From positions 1 through 64,000 of the forward strand of contig NZ_CAMIHD010000003.1 in NCBI RefSeq assembly GCF_946222835.1: a stretch of 64,000 nucleotides of DNA. The letters run 5' to 3'. The translations under genes were made by a program, and so were the position numbers. Shown piece by piece: positions 53,703 to 63,007 of this stretch. Each line of letters begins with the position of its first letter. Position 1 is the stretch's first letter. The notes below the pieces were generated by a model. The model was not told the DNA's origin. It did not search any database and saw only the letters and a list, made by a program, of their open reading frames with translations. This DNA comes from an uncultured Corynebacterium sp. (lineage in GTDB: Bacteria; Actinomycetota; Actinomycetes; Mycobacteriales; Mycobacteriaceae).

Positions 53703-54800
53703 CTAGCGCGGCGGCGCCACCGTGCGCCCCGCCGCGAAGCTGGTCTGCAGCACGCGCCGCGGCACCGCAGGCATCGCCGCGGCCGAATCCTCCATGCCGG
53801 CAATGAGCTTGGAGAGCATGTGGCCGGCGGCCGCGCCTTTGGCCTTATTGGGCTGGACGATCGTCGTCAAACCAAGGCGCTGCGCCGCATCAATGCCGTC
53901 GAAGCCGGTAACGGACAGCTCACCGGGAATGTCGATGCCCCGCTCGCGCGCATAGGTCATCACGCCCAGCGCCATCGAGTCGGTGGTGCAAAGGACGGCG
54001 GTGAGGTCGGGGTGGGCGTCGAGAAGCAACTGCGCGGCCGCTCGCGTGGTGTGCGCATCGTTGATGTGCTGGGTGACCACGGGCACGGTCTCCGGCGCGA
54101 TGCCTGCCCGCGCAAAGACGTCCATGGCACCCATGACTCGGGCGCGCTGCACGTGCATATCGGCGCCCTGTAGCTCACCCCACGAAATGGGGCCATCGTG
54201 GCGCTCGCGTTTGAGGCGAATCGCCAGCACGCCAATCTTGCGGTGGCCGGCCTCCACCAGCGCACGGGCGGCCGGGGTAATCGCCGCGCGGTCATCGATT
54301 CCCACGAACGGCAGTCCCGAATCCGTTGGCTGATCGCAGACCACTACCGGCAACCCGCGGCCGCGCGCCGCCTCCAAGTAGGCATCCCCTGCCGCCACGG
54401 AATAGACCACAAAGCCATCCACGGCGGCCGAGCCCACCAGGCTGGCCGCCTCCGCCTCGCCCTCCGGGCCGGCCGGAATGAGGGTGAGCGTGGTCTGTGC
54501 GCCGGCCGAGGCTTCCGCCATGCCAGCCAAGAAATCCACCGAGGCCATATCCTCGAAGGCATAGGAGAGGTGCTCGGTCAGCAGCACGCCCACCGAGCCC
54601 GCGCGACGGGTGCGCAGGCTGCGGGCCGTGGGGTCCGGCCCGGGGTACCCGCGCGCCTTCGCCGCCGCCAGGATGCGCTCGCGCGTTGCGGCCGCAAGCT
54701 GGTCCGGCCGACTATAGGCATTGGATACCGTCGTGCGCGAAACACCCAGCTCGGCGGCCAGCGAGGCCAGCGTTTTGCGGGTGGGGCTGCGTTTCACCAT
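53703..54800 (-). CDS. LacI-family transcription regulator
   Basis: A 365-aa regulator: N-terminal HTH (KTLASLAAELGVSRTTVSNAYSRPDQLA) and a periplasmic-binding-like sensor domain. Convergent with otsB and divergent from znuA, so either could be a target; the ligand is unknown. The frame is open 17 codons further up, but ATG 54800 follows TATGCT (complement of 54808-54813) by 7 bases. Confidence 0.88.
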   Translation of the reverse strand: MVKRSPTRKTLASLAAELGVSRTTVSNAYSRPDQLAAATRERILAAAKARGYPGPDPTARSLRTRRAGSVGVLLTEHLSYAFEDMASVDFLAGMAEASAGAQTTLTLIPAGPEGEAEAASLVGSAAVDGFVVYSVAAGDAYLEAARGRGLPVVVCDQPTDSGLPFVGIDDRAAITPAARALVEAGHRKIGVLAIRLKRERHDGPISWGELQGADMHVQRARVMGAMDVFARAGIAPETVPVVTQHINDAHTTRAAAQLLLDAHPDLTAVLCTTDSMALGVMTYARERGIDIPGELSVTGFDGIDAAQRLGLTTIVQPNKAKGAAAGHMLSKLIAGMEDSAAAMPAVPRRVLQTSFAAGRTVAPPR

Positions 54801-54826
54801 GACCGCAAGCATACCCCGCGGCCGTA

Positions 54827-54850
54827 TTTTCAATACATATTCAATTGACA
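54827..54850 (+). promoter_or_regulatory. znuA promoter and candidate operator
   Basis: TTTTCAAT (54827-54834) and TATTCAAT (54838-54845) form an imperfect direct repeat of period 11. TTGACA (54845-54850) is a good -35, 17 bases before CACACT (54868-54873). The repeat could be a metal-regulator (Zur) site. Confidence 0.35.
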
Positions 54851-54880
54851 ATGGTTCCCATCAAACGCACACTGGAAACT

Positions 54881-55846
54881 ATGCATACCTCACTTCGCGC
54901 ATCCGCAGCCCTCCTCGCGGCCGGTGGCCTCCTGCTGACCGCCACCGCCTGCTCTTCCGACTCCGAGGACTCGGCCGCCGAGCCGGGCGCCCAGAAGAAG
55001 ATCTCCATCGTCGCGTCCACCTCCATCTGGGCCGACGTCGCCCAAGCCGTGGCCGATACCGCCTCCGGCGTGGACATCGAGGTCAAGCCCATCGTAGAGG
55101 GCAACGGCGTCGACCCACACCACTTCGAGCCTTCCGCGGCCGACATCGCCAAGGCCGAGGACGCGGACCTGCTCGTGGTCAATGGCGGCGGCTACGATTC
55201 CTGGATTTACCAGGCCGTTTCCGATCAGGACAACATCGTCTCCGCCCTACCACTTACCGACCACGGCAAGCTGGCCGACGACCCCAATGTCATGACCATC
55301 GACGCCGCCAAGGCCACCGCCAAGAAAGCCCCAGAAAAGGTCACCAATATCGAGGGCAACGAGCACATCTGGTACGACCCGGCCGCGCTCGACGAGGTCG
55401 CAGGCAACATCGCCGACCAGATCAATGAGCTCAATACCGATGCCAACGCCAGCACCGAGCGCGTGGACTCCCACGTTAACCGTCTGCGCGACAAACTCAA
55501 GGAGCTGCCGGGCGATCTCTCCTACGCCCAGACCGAGCCCATTGCGGACTACATCATGAAATACACCTCTGGCAAAGACGTCACCCCAGAGGGCTACCGC
55601 AAGGCCACCATTTCTGAGGGCGAGCCCACCGCGGCCGACCTTGCCGCCTTCACCAAGGCCATCAAGGAAGACAAGGTAGACCTGCTCATCTTCAACCCGC
55701 AGACCGAAACCGATACCGCCGGCCGCATCAAATCCGCCGCGGAAGATGCGGATGTCAATATCGTCGAAATCGGCGAGACCCCGCCGGATGGCAAGGAGTT
55801 CTGGACCTACTATGACGAGGTCACCGACTCCCTGGGGAAGCTCTAG
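54881..55846 (+). CDS. znuA: zinc/manganese ABC transporter substrate-binding lipoprotein (ZnuA-like)
   Basis: A 321-aa metal-binding lipoprotein of the cluster A-I type. The signal peptide ends LTATAC (lipobox). Metal ligands include His in DPHHFEPS and GNEHIWYDP and a late acidic residue. No long His-rich loop is seen, unlike many zinc-specific members, so manganese cannot be excluded. ATG 54881 follows GGAA; the TTG upstream (54845) overlaps the -35. The stop overlaps the znuC start. Confidence 0.9.
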   Translation: MHTSLRASAALLAAGGLLLTATACSSDSEDSAAEPGAQKKISIVASTSIWADVAQAVADTASGVDIEVKPIVEGNGVDPHHFEPSAADIAKAEDADLLVVNGGGYDSWIYQAVSDQDNIVSALPLTDHGKLADDPNVMTIDAAKATAKKAPEKVTNIEGNEHIWYDPAALDEVAGNIADQINELNTDANASTERVDSHVNRLRDKLKELPGDLSYAQTEPIADYIMKYTSGKDVTPEGYRKATISEGEPTAADLAAFTKAIKEDKVDLLIFNPQTETDTAGRIKSAAEDADVNIVEIGETPPDGKEFWTYYDEVTDSLGKL

Positions 55847-56547
55847 TGCTCATCCAATTTCATGACGCAGCGGTGGCCCCGCTGTGGTCCAGCCTTAACC
55901 TCGCCGTTGACCGCGGCGAGTTTATCGCCGTTTTGGGCCCCAATGGCGTGGGCAAATCCACCCTGCTCGGCACCATCTTGGGCACCCGCAAACTCACGGC
56001 CGGCAGCGTCGACGTGAACTGTCGCGTCGGCTTCATCCCGCAGCAGCGCATGTTCCCGGCCGACCTGCCCCTACGCGCCCGCGACTTAGTCTCGCTTTCC
56101 CTTGCGCACGGCGCTTTCCGACGCCGCCGCCCGCCCCGCCACCGCGTCGACGAACTCCTCGCCGAGGTCGGTGCCACCGGCCTGCGCGACCGCCGCGTCG
56201 GCCAGCTTTCCGGCGGCCAGCAGCAGCTCATCCGCCAAGCCCAAGCGCTGGCCAATGACCCAGAGCTCATCCTCGCCGATGAGCCGCTGCTCTCGCTCGA
56301 CCCGGCGCGCCAGCAAGCCACCGTGGACAAGCTGGATGCACTGCGCCGCGAGCGCGGCACCTCCATCATGTTTGTCACGCACGGCATCAACCCGGTGCTC
56401 GGGGTGACCGATAAGGTGCTCTACCTCGCCCCCGGCGGACATACCTTTGGCGCGGTGGATGAGGTCATGCGCTCCGATGTCCTTTCCGAGCTCTACGGTT
56501 CCAAAGTCAACGTCTTAAACGTCGATGGGAGGCTCATCGTTGTCTAG
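55846..56547 (+). CDS. znuC: zinc/manganese ABC transporter ATPase (ZnuC-like)
   Basis: A 233-aa ATPase: Walker A GPNGVGKST (31-39), signature LSGGQQQL, Walker B LILADEP, H-loop FVTHG. GTG 55846 overlaps the znuA stop by one base (TAGTG). Second gene of the znu operon. Confidence 0.93.
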   Translation: MLIQFHDAAVAPLWSSLNLAVDRGEFIAVLGPNGVGKSTLLGTILGTRKLTAGSVDVNCRVGFIPQQRMFPADLPLRARDLVSLSLAHGAFRRRRPPRHRVDELLAEVGATGLRDRRVGQLSGGQQQLIRQAQALANDPELILADEPLLSLDPARQQATVDKLDALRRERGTSIMFVTHGINPVLGVTDKVLYLAPGGHTFGAVDEVMRSDVLSELYGSKVNVLNVDGRLIVV

Positions 56548-57439
56548 CTTTATGGAAGACACCCAGTACCTTCTCAGCGTGGATTTTGTGCAATCCTCGC
56601 TTATCGCCTCCGCGCTGCTGGGCATTCTGTCTGGCGTGATGACCTCGCTCATCGTGCTTCGCCAGATGTCTTTTTCCGTCCACGCCACCTCCGAGCTCGC
56701 GCTCATGGGTGCCTCCGCCGCGCTGCTTTTCGGCCTCAACCTAGGCTTTGGCGCCGTGGCCGGAGCTATCGTGGCCGCCATCATCCTCGCCGTGCTGGGA
56801 TTCAAAGGTCAGCAAGACAGCGCCATCGGCGTGGTCATGAGCTTTGGCTTAGGCCTCTCGGTGCTGTTTTTGCACCTCTACCCCGGCAATGCCAATACCG
56901 CGATGACGTTGCTCACCGGCCAGATCGTCGGCGTGTCTTCGGCGTCGGTATGGCTTCTGGCCGCAACCACCGTGGTCATCCTCGCCGCCGTGGCCATCCT
57001 GTGGCGCCCCATGCTCTTCGCCTCGGCCGACCCGGTCATGGCCCAGGCCGCAGGCGTACCCACACGATTCATTTCCGTCGCCTTCGCCGTACTCGTGGGG
57101 CTCGCGGCCGCACAGTCGGTACAAATCGTCGGCTCGCTGCTCGTCATGGCGCTGCTCATTACCCCGGGTGCGGCGGCCGTGCAGATTACCTCCTCGCCCC
57201 TGCGCGCGGTCATGTGGGCCACCATCTTTGCTGAGGTCTCGGCCGTCGGCGGCTTTGTCTTGTCGCTCGCGCCCGGCCTGCCGGTCTCGGTTTTCGTCAC
57301 CACGATTTCTTTTGTCATTTACTTGGTGTGCCGCCTCATTGGCTGGCAGCGCAATAAAAAGGCGGTGCGCGACGAGGTCGCCGCTAGGCGCTTCCACGCC
57401 GACTGCCACAGCACCGCCGAGGAGCACCACGCCGACTAG
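56540..57439 (+). CDS. znuB: zinc/manganese ABC transporter permease (ZnuB-like)
   Basis: A 299-aa ABC-3 family permease with about eight hydrophobic segments; the C-terminal tail is His-rich (RRFHADCHSTAEEHHAD) and could bind metal. TTG 56540 is preferred because GGGAGG (56528-56533) lies 6 bases upstream; ATG 56525 precedes that site and ATG 56552 lies 18 bases after it. It overlaps the end of znuC. Confidence 0.88.
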   Translation: MSSFMEDTQYLLSVDFVQSSLIASALLGILSGVMTSLIVLRQMSFSVHATSELALMGASAALLFGLNLGFGAVAGAIVAAIILAVLGFKGQQDSAIGVVMSFGLGLSVLFLHLYPGNANTAMTLLTGQIVGVSSASVWLLAATTVVILAAVAILWRPMLFASADPVMAQAAGVPTRFISVAFAVLVGLAAAQSVQIVGSLLVMALLITPGAAAVQITSSPLRAVMWATIFAEVSAVGGFVLSLAPGLPVSVFVTTISFVIYLVCRLIGWQRNKKAVRDEVAARRFHADCHSTAEEHHAD

Positions 57440-57442
57440 ACT
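57437..57442 (+). promoter_or_regulatory. -10 element overlapping the znuB stop codon
   Basis: TAGACT begins with the znuB TAG stop and lies 8 bases before ATG 57451, giving the esterase gene a leaderless promoter inside the znu operon end. Confidence 0.55.
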
Positions 57443-57450
57443 GGGCGGCT

Positions 57451-58287
57451 ATGCACGTACACCGCCGCACCGCGGATGTGGATGGCCGCACCCGCCGTTT
57501 CCTCGTCATCGCGCCGGATAACCCCAGCCCGCGCCCGGACCTCCTGCTCTTCTTCCACGGCTCGCTGCAATCCGGCAACGTGATGCGCCGCTTTACCAAT
57601 GGCACCTTCGACGAGCTTGCCGATGCCACCAACACCATCCTCGTCTACCCCGACGGCGTCGACCGCCATTTCAACGATTGCCGCGGCATCCTGCCAGTCA
57701 CTGCCCGCGCGGAAAACGTGGACGACGTCGCCTTCGCTGCCTACCTCGTCGAGGAGATGCAGCGCGAGTTCGGCACCGGCCGCACCTTTGCCTGCGGCTA
57801 CTCCAACGGCGGCCAGATGGTACTCCGCCTGCTTTTCGACGCCCCCTTTACCCTCACCCGCGCCTGCATCTTCGCCTCCACCTTGGGCGAGGGCGATAAC
57901 CACGCGCCCAGTAATCCGGACGGTTACCGGCCCACGCCGCTGTTGTTCTTCCACGGCACCGCCGACCCGTATGCGCCTTATCAGGGCGGCGTCGCCGGCC
58001 TGGATGCTAAGCAGACCCGCGGCCGCGTGCTTTCCGCTCCTGCCACCGCAGAACATTTTGCCCTAGCCAATGGCTGCCAGCCACCGCGCGACTACCACCC
58101 CACCCCAGATGTCACCGCCACCGAATACGCCGGCGATTTTCCCGTCGAACTATGGACCATGGAGGGCCTCGGGCACGTTATTCCCTCTAGCATGAAAACC
58201 GACCCACGCATAGGCCCAAATACAGATTCCTTCCGTGCTGTGGATAAGGTCCGCGAGTTCTTCGGCCTCGACACCACCCAGTCCTAG
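57451..58287 (+). CDS. alpha/beta hydrolase of the PHB-depolymerase/LpqC type
   Basis: A 278-aa esterase-like protein. The nucleophile is Ser118 in CGYSNGGQM, FFHGSLQSG forms the oxyanion loop, and GHVIPS contains the likely catalytic His. The closest types are the polyhydroxybutyrate depolymerase-like/feruloyl-esterase-like LpqC proteins; no signal peptide is seen, so the enzyme appears cytosolic. Substrate unknown. Confidence 0.82.
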   Translation: MHVHRRTADVDGRTRRFLVIAPDNPSPRPDLLLFFHGSLQSGNVMRRFTNGTFDELADATNTILVYPDGVDRHFNDCRGILPVTARAENVDDVAFAAYLVEEMQREFGTGRTFACGYSNGGQMVLRLLFDAPFTLTRACIFASTLGEGDNHAPSNPDGYRPTPLLFFHGTADPYAPYQGGVAGLDAKQTRGRVLSAPATAEHFALANGCQPPRDYHPTPDVTATEYAGDFPVELWTMEGLGHVIPSSMKTDPRIGPNTDSFRAVDKVREFFGLDTTQS

Positions 58288-58351
58288 TTATCCACAGCGG
58301 CGCGCATTCCTACTCGCCCCAGCTCGCGTTCCGCACCTAATGTGTGGAGCC

Positions 58352-59362
58352 ATGAACGCGCTACACACATTCTTGACAGGCCTGGCTGCCGGCATGGACA
58401 TCATCGCCGACTGCCACGGCCTTTCCAAGCGCGCGCTTATCGACGCCGGCTGCCCCGATACCACCGCCGCCCGCCTCCTTGCCCTCGTTGATACCTACTT
58501 CGGCCCGACCGCATTTAGCCGGCTCCAACGCGAATCCATCGCAGCGGCCCGCGCCAACGAGCACAGCCTCACCGCGCTGCTAGCCATCGAGCGCCACGCC
58601 TCCAAGCTGAAGAATAAGCGCCAGGCCTGGGCGCTGCGGCGGGAACTATGTGGGATGAAGGGGGATGCGTCGGACGTCGATAAGCAGGGGCGCAAGCGCG
58701 TGCGTGAGATTAAAGGCCCGCCGCAGCGCAAGCCCGGTGTCAAGCTCTATCGTCGCGCCGATGGCCCCTGGACCATGACAATTACCGGCAAGTCTGCGGA
58801 CATCGCGGATATGCATGCCACGCTCGATAAGGACGCCCCGCTCGATTCGGTGCGCAAGATTTTCCAGGGCAAGGCCGCCGCCTCCGGTGCGTCCGTGACC
58901 ACGAATGTGGTGCTGCGCTTGGACGAGCTCGACCGTGTCGTCGACACCGCGGGCGATGACATCACACTGCAGCTCACCAATGGTGCCCGAATGACCGGCG
59001 CGGACTTGGTGCGCCGCGCATTTACCGCGCACGGCTATGTCACTCTCATCCACCCCGTTAAAGGCCCGGTAAACCTGTACCGCAGCGAGCGGCTCGCCTC
59101 ACCCAAACAGCGCACGATGGCCGCCGCGGAAAACCCCACCTGCCCGTGGCCGCAGTGCAACTACCCCGCCGATGAGTGCCAGGTCCACCACCTCACCGCG
59201 TGGCGCCACGGCGGCGAAACAAACCCCGAAAACCTCACCATCGCCTGCCCGTACCACAACGGCGTCAACGACGATGACCCCAACGCCCCGCCAGTTCGCG
59301 GCCGCCTGGCGCGGGTGAATGGAACTATTAGGTGGCTACCACCCTGGGCAGAAGGCGGCTAA
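58352..59362 (+). CDS. HNH endonuclease-type (DUF222/13E12-like) protein
   Basis: A 336-aa protein. The C-terminal HNH site is CQVHHLTAWRHGGETNPENLTIACPYHN with a Cys pair (TCPWPQCNY) ahead of it; the N-terminal part is of the actinobacterial 13E12/DUF222 repeat kind. Such genes are common and often multicopy in actinobacteria; function unproven. ATG 58352 follows TAATGT (58338-58343) by 8 bases. Confidence 0.83.
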   Translation: MNALHTFLTGLAAGMDIIADCHGLSKRALIDAGCPDTTAARLLALVDTYFGPTAFSRLQRESIAAARANEHSLTALLAIERHASKLKNKRQAWALRRELCGMKGDASDVDKQGRKRVREIKGPPQRKPGVKLYRRADGPWTMTITGKSADIADMHATLDKDAPLDSVRKIFQGKAAASGASVTTNVVLRLDELDRVVDTAGDDITLQLTNGARMTGADLVRRAFTAHGYVTLIHPVKGPVNLYRSERLASPKQRTMAAAENPTCPWPQCNYPADECQVHHLTAWRHGGETNPENLTIACPYHNGVNDDDPNAPPVRGRLARVNGTIRWLPPWAEGG

Positions 59363-59378
59363 AGACTCTCGCTAGAGA

Positions 59379-60326
59379 CTACTGGGCCGCGCGGCGCTGG
59401 CGGGCGAATTCGGAAAGCACGGAACCGGCCGCGACGGAAGCATTGAGGGACTCGACCCAGTCCGTCATCGGGATGGACATAATGACGTCGCAGTTCTCGC
59501 GTACCAGGCGGGAGATACCCTTGCCTTCGGAACCGATGACGATGACCACGGGATCCGTCGCACCATTATAGGTGTCCAGCGTGTGCTCGCCGCCGGCGTC
59601 TAGGCCGACGACCTGGTAGCCGCTCTTTTGGAATTGCTGCACGGTGCGGGTGATATTCGTCGCGCGGGCGACCGGCAGGCGCGCCGCTGTGCCGGCCGAA
59701 GTACGCCACGCCACCGCGGTTACGGACGCAGAGCGACGCTCCGGGATGATGACGCCGTCGCCGCCGAATGCCGCCACAGATCGGATAACCGCGCCGAGGT
59801 TGCGCGGGTCGGTGATGTTATCCAGGATGACGAACATGCCAGGCCGCGCATTCTCGGCCGCACGGGTGATGAGCTCATCGACGTCGGCGTACTTATACGG
59901 CGGGATCTGCAACCCGATGCCTTGGTGCATGCCGTTACCGGTCATGCGGTCCATCTCGTGGCGCTGCACCTCGATGATGGGGATATTGCGGGTATTGCAC
60001 ATGGCCACGGCCTCGGACAGCCGCTTGTCGTTGCGGGTACCGGCCACGATGTAGAGCGTGGTAGCCGGCACCTTGGCATGCAGGCACTCGATGACTGGGT
60101 TGCGGCCCACGACCATCTCGGCAGTCTCTTTCTGGTGGCGGCCGGAGTTCCGGCGCTCGCGCTCCAGCTTGGCCTTGTGCTTGGCGTGGTAGATGCGGTC
60201 CTCTGCCTTGGGCGTCGGGCCCTTGCCGGCCAAGCCCTTGCGGCGCTGGCCGCCGGAGCCCTTGGTTGCGCCCTTCTTATTGGTCTTGCGAATTCCCGCG
60301 CCACCGCGACCGTGGGTACGTGCCAT
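59379..60326 (-). CDS. rlmB: SPOUT-type 23S rRNA 2'-O-ribose methyltransferase (RlmB/TrmH-like)
   Basis: A 315-aa methyltransferase. A basic, Gly/Lys-rich N-terminal tail of about 65 residues precedes the L30e-like substrate domain and the SPOUT domain (ILDNITDPRNLGAVIRSV, IGSEGKGISRLV, IPMTDWVESLNASVA). It probably methylates 23S rRNA; the exact site is not shown. Cotranscribed behind cysS (23-base gap, AAAGGAC before ATG 60326). Confidence 0.9.
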   Translation of the reverse strand: MARTHGRGGAGIRKTNKKGATKGSGGQRRKGLAGKGPTPKAEDRIYHAKHKAKLERERRNSGRHQKETAEMVVGRNPVIECLHAKVPATTLYIVAGTRNDKRLSEAVAMCNTRNIPIIEVQRHEMDRMTGNGMHQGIGLQIPPYKYADVDELITRAAENARPGMFVILDNITDPRNLGAVIRSVAAFGGDGVIIPERRSASVTAVAWRTSAGTAARLPVARATNITRTVQQFQKSGYQVVGLDAGGEHTLDTYNGATDPVVIVIGSEGKGISRLVRENCDVIMSIPMTDWVESLNASVAAGSVLSEFARQRRAAQ

Positions 60327-60349
60327 AGTTTATTGTCCTTTCGGAGTGC

Positions 60350-61738
60350 TTAACGCTGCGCCAGCGACCAGGTCGGGCCGTCTGGGGTATCGGTGATGGT
60401 GATGCCGGCGGCCGCGAGGCGGTCACGGACGGCGTCGGCAGTAGCGAAGTCCTTGTCCGCGCGCGCCTGGGTGCGCCGCTCCAGTTCAGCCTGTACCAGC
60501 GCATCCAACGCGGCATCCGCCCCGCTAGCTTGCGCTCCATCTTCCCACTCCAGCGGGTCAAAGCCAAGTACGTGCGCCATCGCGCGCACCTGTCCGGCCA
60601 GCGTGCGCGCCTCGGCCTCCTTGCCGGCCGCCAGCGCCTTATTGCCGGCACGAACGGTGGTATGGATCTCCGCCAAAGCTTTAGGCACCGCGATGTCATC
60701 ATTCATCGCGTCTTCAAAGCCTTGCGTCCACTCGCCCAGCTCCAGGTCGTCGAAGTGAGCGAGGAAATCTTCGATGCGACGGTAACCTGCGGCGGCCTCG
60801 GTCAGCGCGGCTTCGGAATACTCCAGCACGGAGCGATAATGCGCCGAGCCCAGGTAGTAGCGCAGCTCCACCGGACGCACCAGCTCGAGCATATTCGGAA
60901 TCGAGAGCACGTTGCCCAGCGACTTCGACATCTTCTCACCCGACATCGTCACCCAGTGGTTGTGCATCCAGTAGTTGGCAAACTTATCGCCGGCCGCGTG
61001 CGACTGTGCAATCTCGTTCTCGTGGTGCGGGAACTGCAGGTCCAGCCCGCCACAGTGGATATCGAAATTGGAGCCCAGGTAATAGGTAGACATGGCCGAG
61101 CACTCAAGGTGCCAGCCGGGCCGGCCGTTGCCCCATGGGGTAGGCCAGCTGGCCTCACCCGGCTTCGCGGCCTTCCACAGGGCAAAGTCCTGAGGCCCGC
61201 GCTTAGCGGAATCCTCGCCCTCACCCTGTTCCATCTCCTCTACCTTGTTGCCAGATAGCGAACCATAATCCGAGCCCTCAGCCTTGGTCCACGCGGTGAC
61301 GTCGAAGTAGACGGAGCCGTTTGCGGGGTAGGCAAAGCCGGCATCGATAAGCCGCTGCATATAGTCGACCATCTGGGTGACAAAGCCGGTTGCGCGCGGC
61401 TCTACCGAAGGCGGAAGAACGCCCAGAGTGTTATAGGCCTTGGTGAATTCGCGCTCATAGGTGGACACCCACTCCCACCAGGGGCGATTATTCTCGGCCG
61501 CCTTGGTGAGGATCTTGTCATCGATATCGGTGACATTGCGCACCAAAGCCACGTCATAGCCCTGGGCGAGCAGCCAGCGGCGCAGGATGTCAAAGGCGAC
61601 GCCGGAGCGCAGGTGCCCAATGTGCGGCTGGGCCTGCGGGGTGGCACCGCACAGGTAAATCGAGGCATGGCCGGGGCGGATCGGCTCAAAATCGCGTTGG
61701 CTGCGGGTGGCTGTGTCATAAATGCGCAAAGTACTCAC
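60350..61738 (-). CDS. cysS: cysteinyl-tRNA synthetase
   Basis: A 462-aa class I synthetase. The HIGH-type motif is PHIGHLRSG and the KMSKS motif is EKMSKSLGN; zinc-binding Cys/His residues (LCGATPQ, CSAMSTYYLG, HHENE) are present. GTG 61738 follows TAGACT (complement of 61746-61751) by 7 bases, so it has its own leaderless promoter behind ispF. Confidence 0.96.
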   Translation of the reverse strand: MSTLRIYDTATRSQRDFEPIRPGHASIYLCGATPQAQPHIGHLRSGVAFDILRRWLLAQGYDVALVRNVTDIDDKILTKAAENNRPWWEWVSTYEREFTKAYNTLGVLPPSVEPRATGFVTQMVDYMQRLIDAGFAYPANGSVYFDVTAWTKAEGSDYGSLSGNKVEEMEQGEGEDSAKRGPQDFALWKAAKPGEASWPTPWGNGRPGWHLECSAMSTYYLGSNFDIHCGGLDLQFPHHENEIAQSHAAGDKFANYWMHNHWVTMSGEKMSKSLGNVLSIPNMLELVRPVELRYYLGSAHYRSVLEYSEAALTEAAAGYRRIEDFLAHFDDLELGEWTQGFEDAMNDDIAVPKALAEIHTTVRAGNKALAAGKEAEARTLAGQVRAMAHVLGFDPLEWEDGAQASGADAALDALVQAELERRTQARADKDFATADAVRDRLAAAGITITDTPDGPTWSLAQR

Positions 61739-61782
61739 GCCATCCAGTCTAATTGACGCGTGCGCGGGGTTAGTGCGGTGGG

Positions 61783-62265
61783 CTAGGCGCGCCAGACGAC
61801 GGCCGTAGCAACCGCCGCACGCCCCTCCTTACGGCCGGTGAACCCCAGGTGGTCCGTGGTGGTAGCAGAAACGGACACGGGGGCACCGAGGATTTCGCTC
61901 AGTACGGCCTCGGCCTCTTCGCGGCGCGGACCCATCTTAGGGGTCTGGCCGATGAGCTGGGCGGCGGCGTTGCCGATGATAAAGCCCTCAGCTTCGAGGA
62001 GCTGGCGGCATTCGCGCAGCAGCTTCGCGCCGGAAACGCCATCGTATTCGGGGCGGCCGACGCCCACGAAGGAGCCAAGGTCGCCGAGGTGAGAGGCGGA
62101 TAAAAGGGCGTCGACAAGCGCGTGCGCTACGACGTCGCCATCGGAGTGGCCCTCGCAGCCGTCCACGTCCTCGAAGAGTAGGCCGGCGATCCAGCAGTCC
62201 TTGCCGGCCTCGATTTGGTGGGCGTCGGTGGCAATTCCAACGCGCGGGATAATCGGGTTAGTCAT
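61783..62265 (-). CDS. ispF: 2-C-methyl-D-erythritol 2,4-cyclodiphosphate synthase
   Basis: Fifth step of the MEP isoprenoid pathway. The 160-aa protein has the metal site DAHQI and GHSDGDVVAHALVDALL, and LSASHLGDLGSF. It overlaps ispD by 8 bases (ATG inside the ispD end), with GGAGGAGAA upstream, so the two are translationally coupled. Confidence 0.97.
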   Translation of the reverse strand: MTNPIIPRVGIATDAHQIEAGKDCWIAGLLFEDVDGCEGHSDGDVVAHALVDALLSASHLGDLGSFVGVGRPEYDGVSGAKLLRECRQLLEAEGFIIGNAAAQLIGQTPKMGPRREEAEAVLSEILGAPVSVSATTTDHLGFTGRKEGRAAVATAVVWRA

Positions 62266-63007
62266 GGTTCTCCTCCGTCAGGGCGTGGGCCAGGGTGAGA
62301 TCGATGGGCGTGGTGATCTTGAAAGCCAGGGTATCGCCCGGCACGGTTGCCACGCGCTCGCCGTGCCATTCCATGAGGCTGGCGTCATCCGTGGCCGTAA
62401 ATTCGGGCTGCTGGGCCCAATAGTCCAGGTTGGCTTGGCGCAGCGCAGACAGGCGGAAGGCCTGCGGGGTTTGCACTGCGCGCAGGCGGGAGCGGTCGGG
62501 AGTAGCGACGACAGCATCCCCTGCGATTTCCTTGATGGTATCGGCCACGGGAACCACGGGCACGGCCGCGGTGGCGCCTTCTAACACCCGCTTGGCGACG
62601 CCCCGCACCATCGCCGGCGGCGTCAACGCCCGAGCTGCATCATGGATAAGCACCACGGCGTCCTCTTCTGGGATTGCTTGCAGACCGGCCCAGGCGGAAT
62701 CGGCGCGCTCGCTGCCGCCATGAACGAGGCGAATGGGGGCGGCATTGGCGGTGCCTTTAGCCCCAGCGGTGTTGATGCGGCCGATGATGCGCTGGGCCTC
62801 GGGCTCCATATCCGGGCTGACCAGGACTATGACCTCATCGACTACCCCGGAAGCCAGCAGCACGCGCACGGAGCGCTCCAAAAGAGTGCGCCCGCGCAGC
62901 TCGACATAGGCCTTGGGGACCTCGGCGCCTAGGCGGGTGCCTTGCCCGGCGGCCGCAATGAGCGCAATGACGCGCGTTTTAGTCTTCGTCGTCGAAGGAG
63001 AGGTCAT
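62258..63007 (-). CDS. ispD: 2-C-methyl-D-erythritol 4-phosphate cytidylyltransferase
   Basis: Third step of the MEP pathway. The 249-aa nucleotidyltransferase has the CTP loop LIAAAGQGTRLG, the KAYVELRGR stretch and VLIHDAARALTPP. ATG 63007 overlaps the 3' end of carD by 29 bases and no clear Shine-Dalgarno precedes it, so translation probably depends on carD. Confidence 0.96.
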   Translation of the reverse strand: MTSPSTTKTKTRVIALIAAAGQGTRLGAEVPKAYVELRGRTLLERSVRVLLASGVVDEVIVLVSPDMEPEAQRIIGRINTAGAKGTANAAPIRLVHGGSERADSAWAGLQAIPEEDAVVLIHDAARALTPPAMVRGVAKRVLEGATAAVPVVPVADTIKEIAGDAVVATPDRSRLRAVQTPQAFRLSALRQANLDYWAQQPEFTATDDASLMEWHGERVATVPGDTLAFKITTPIDLTLAHALTEENHD

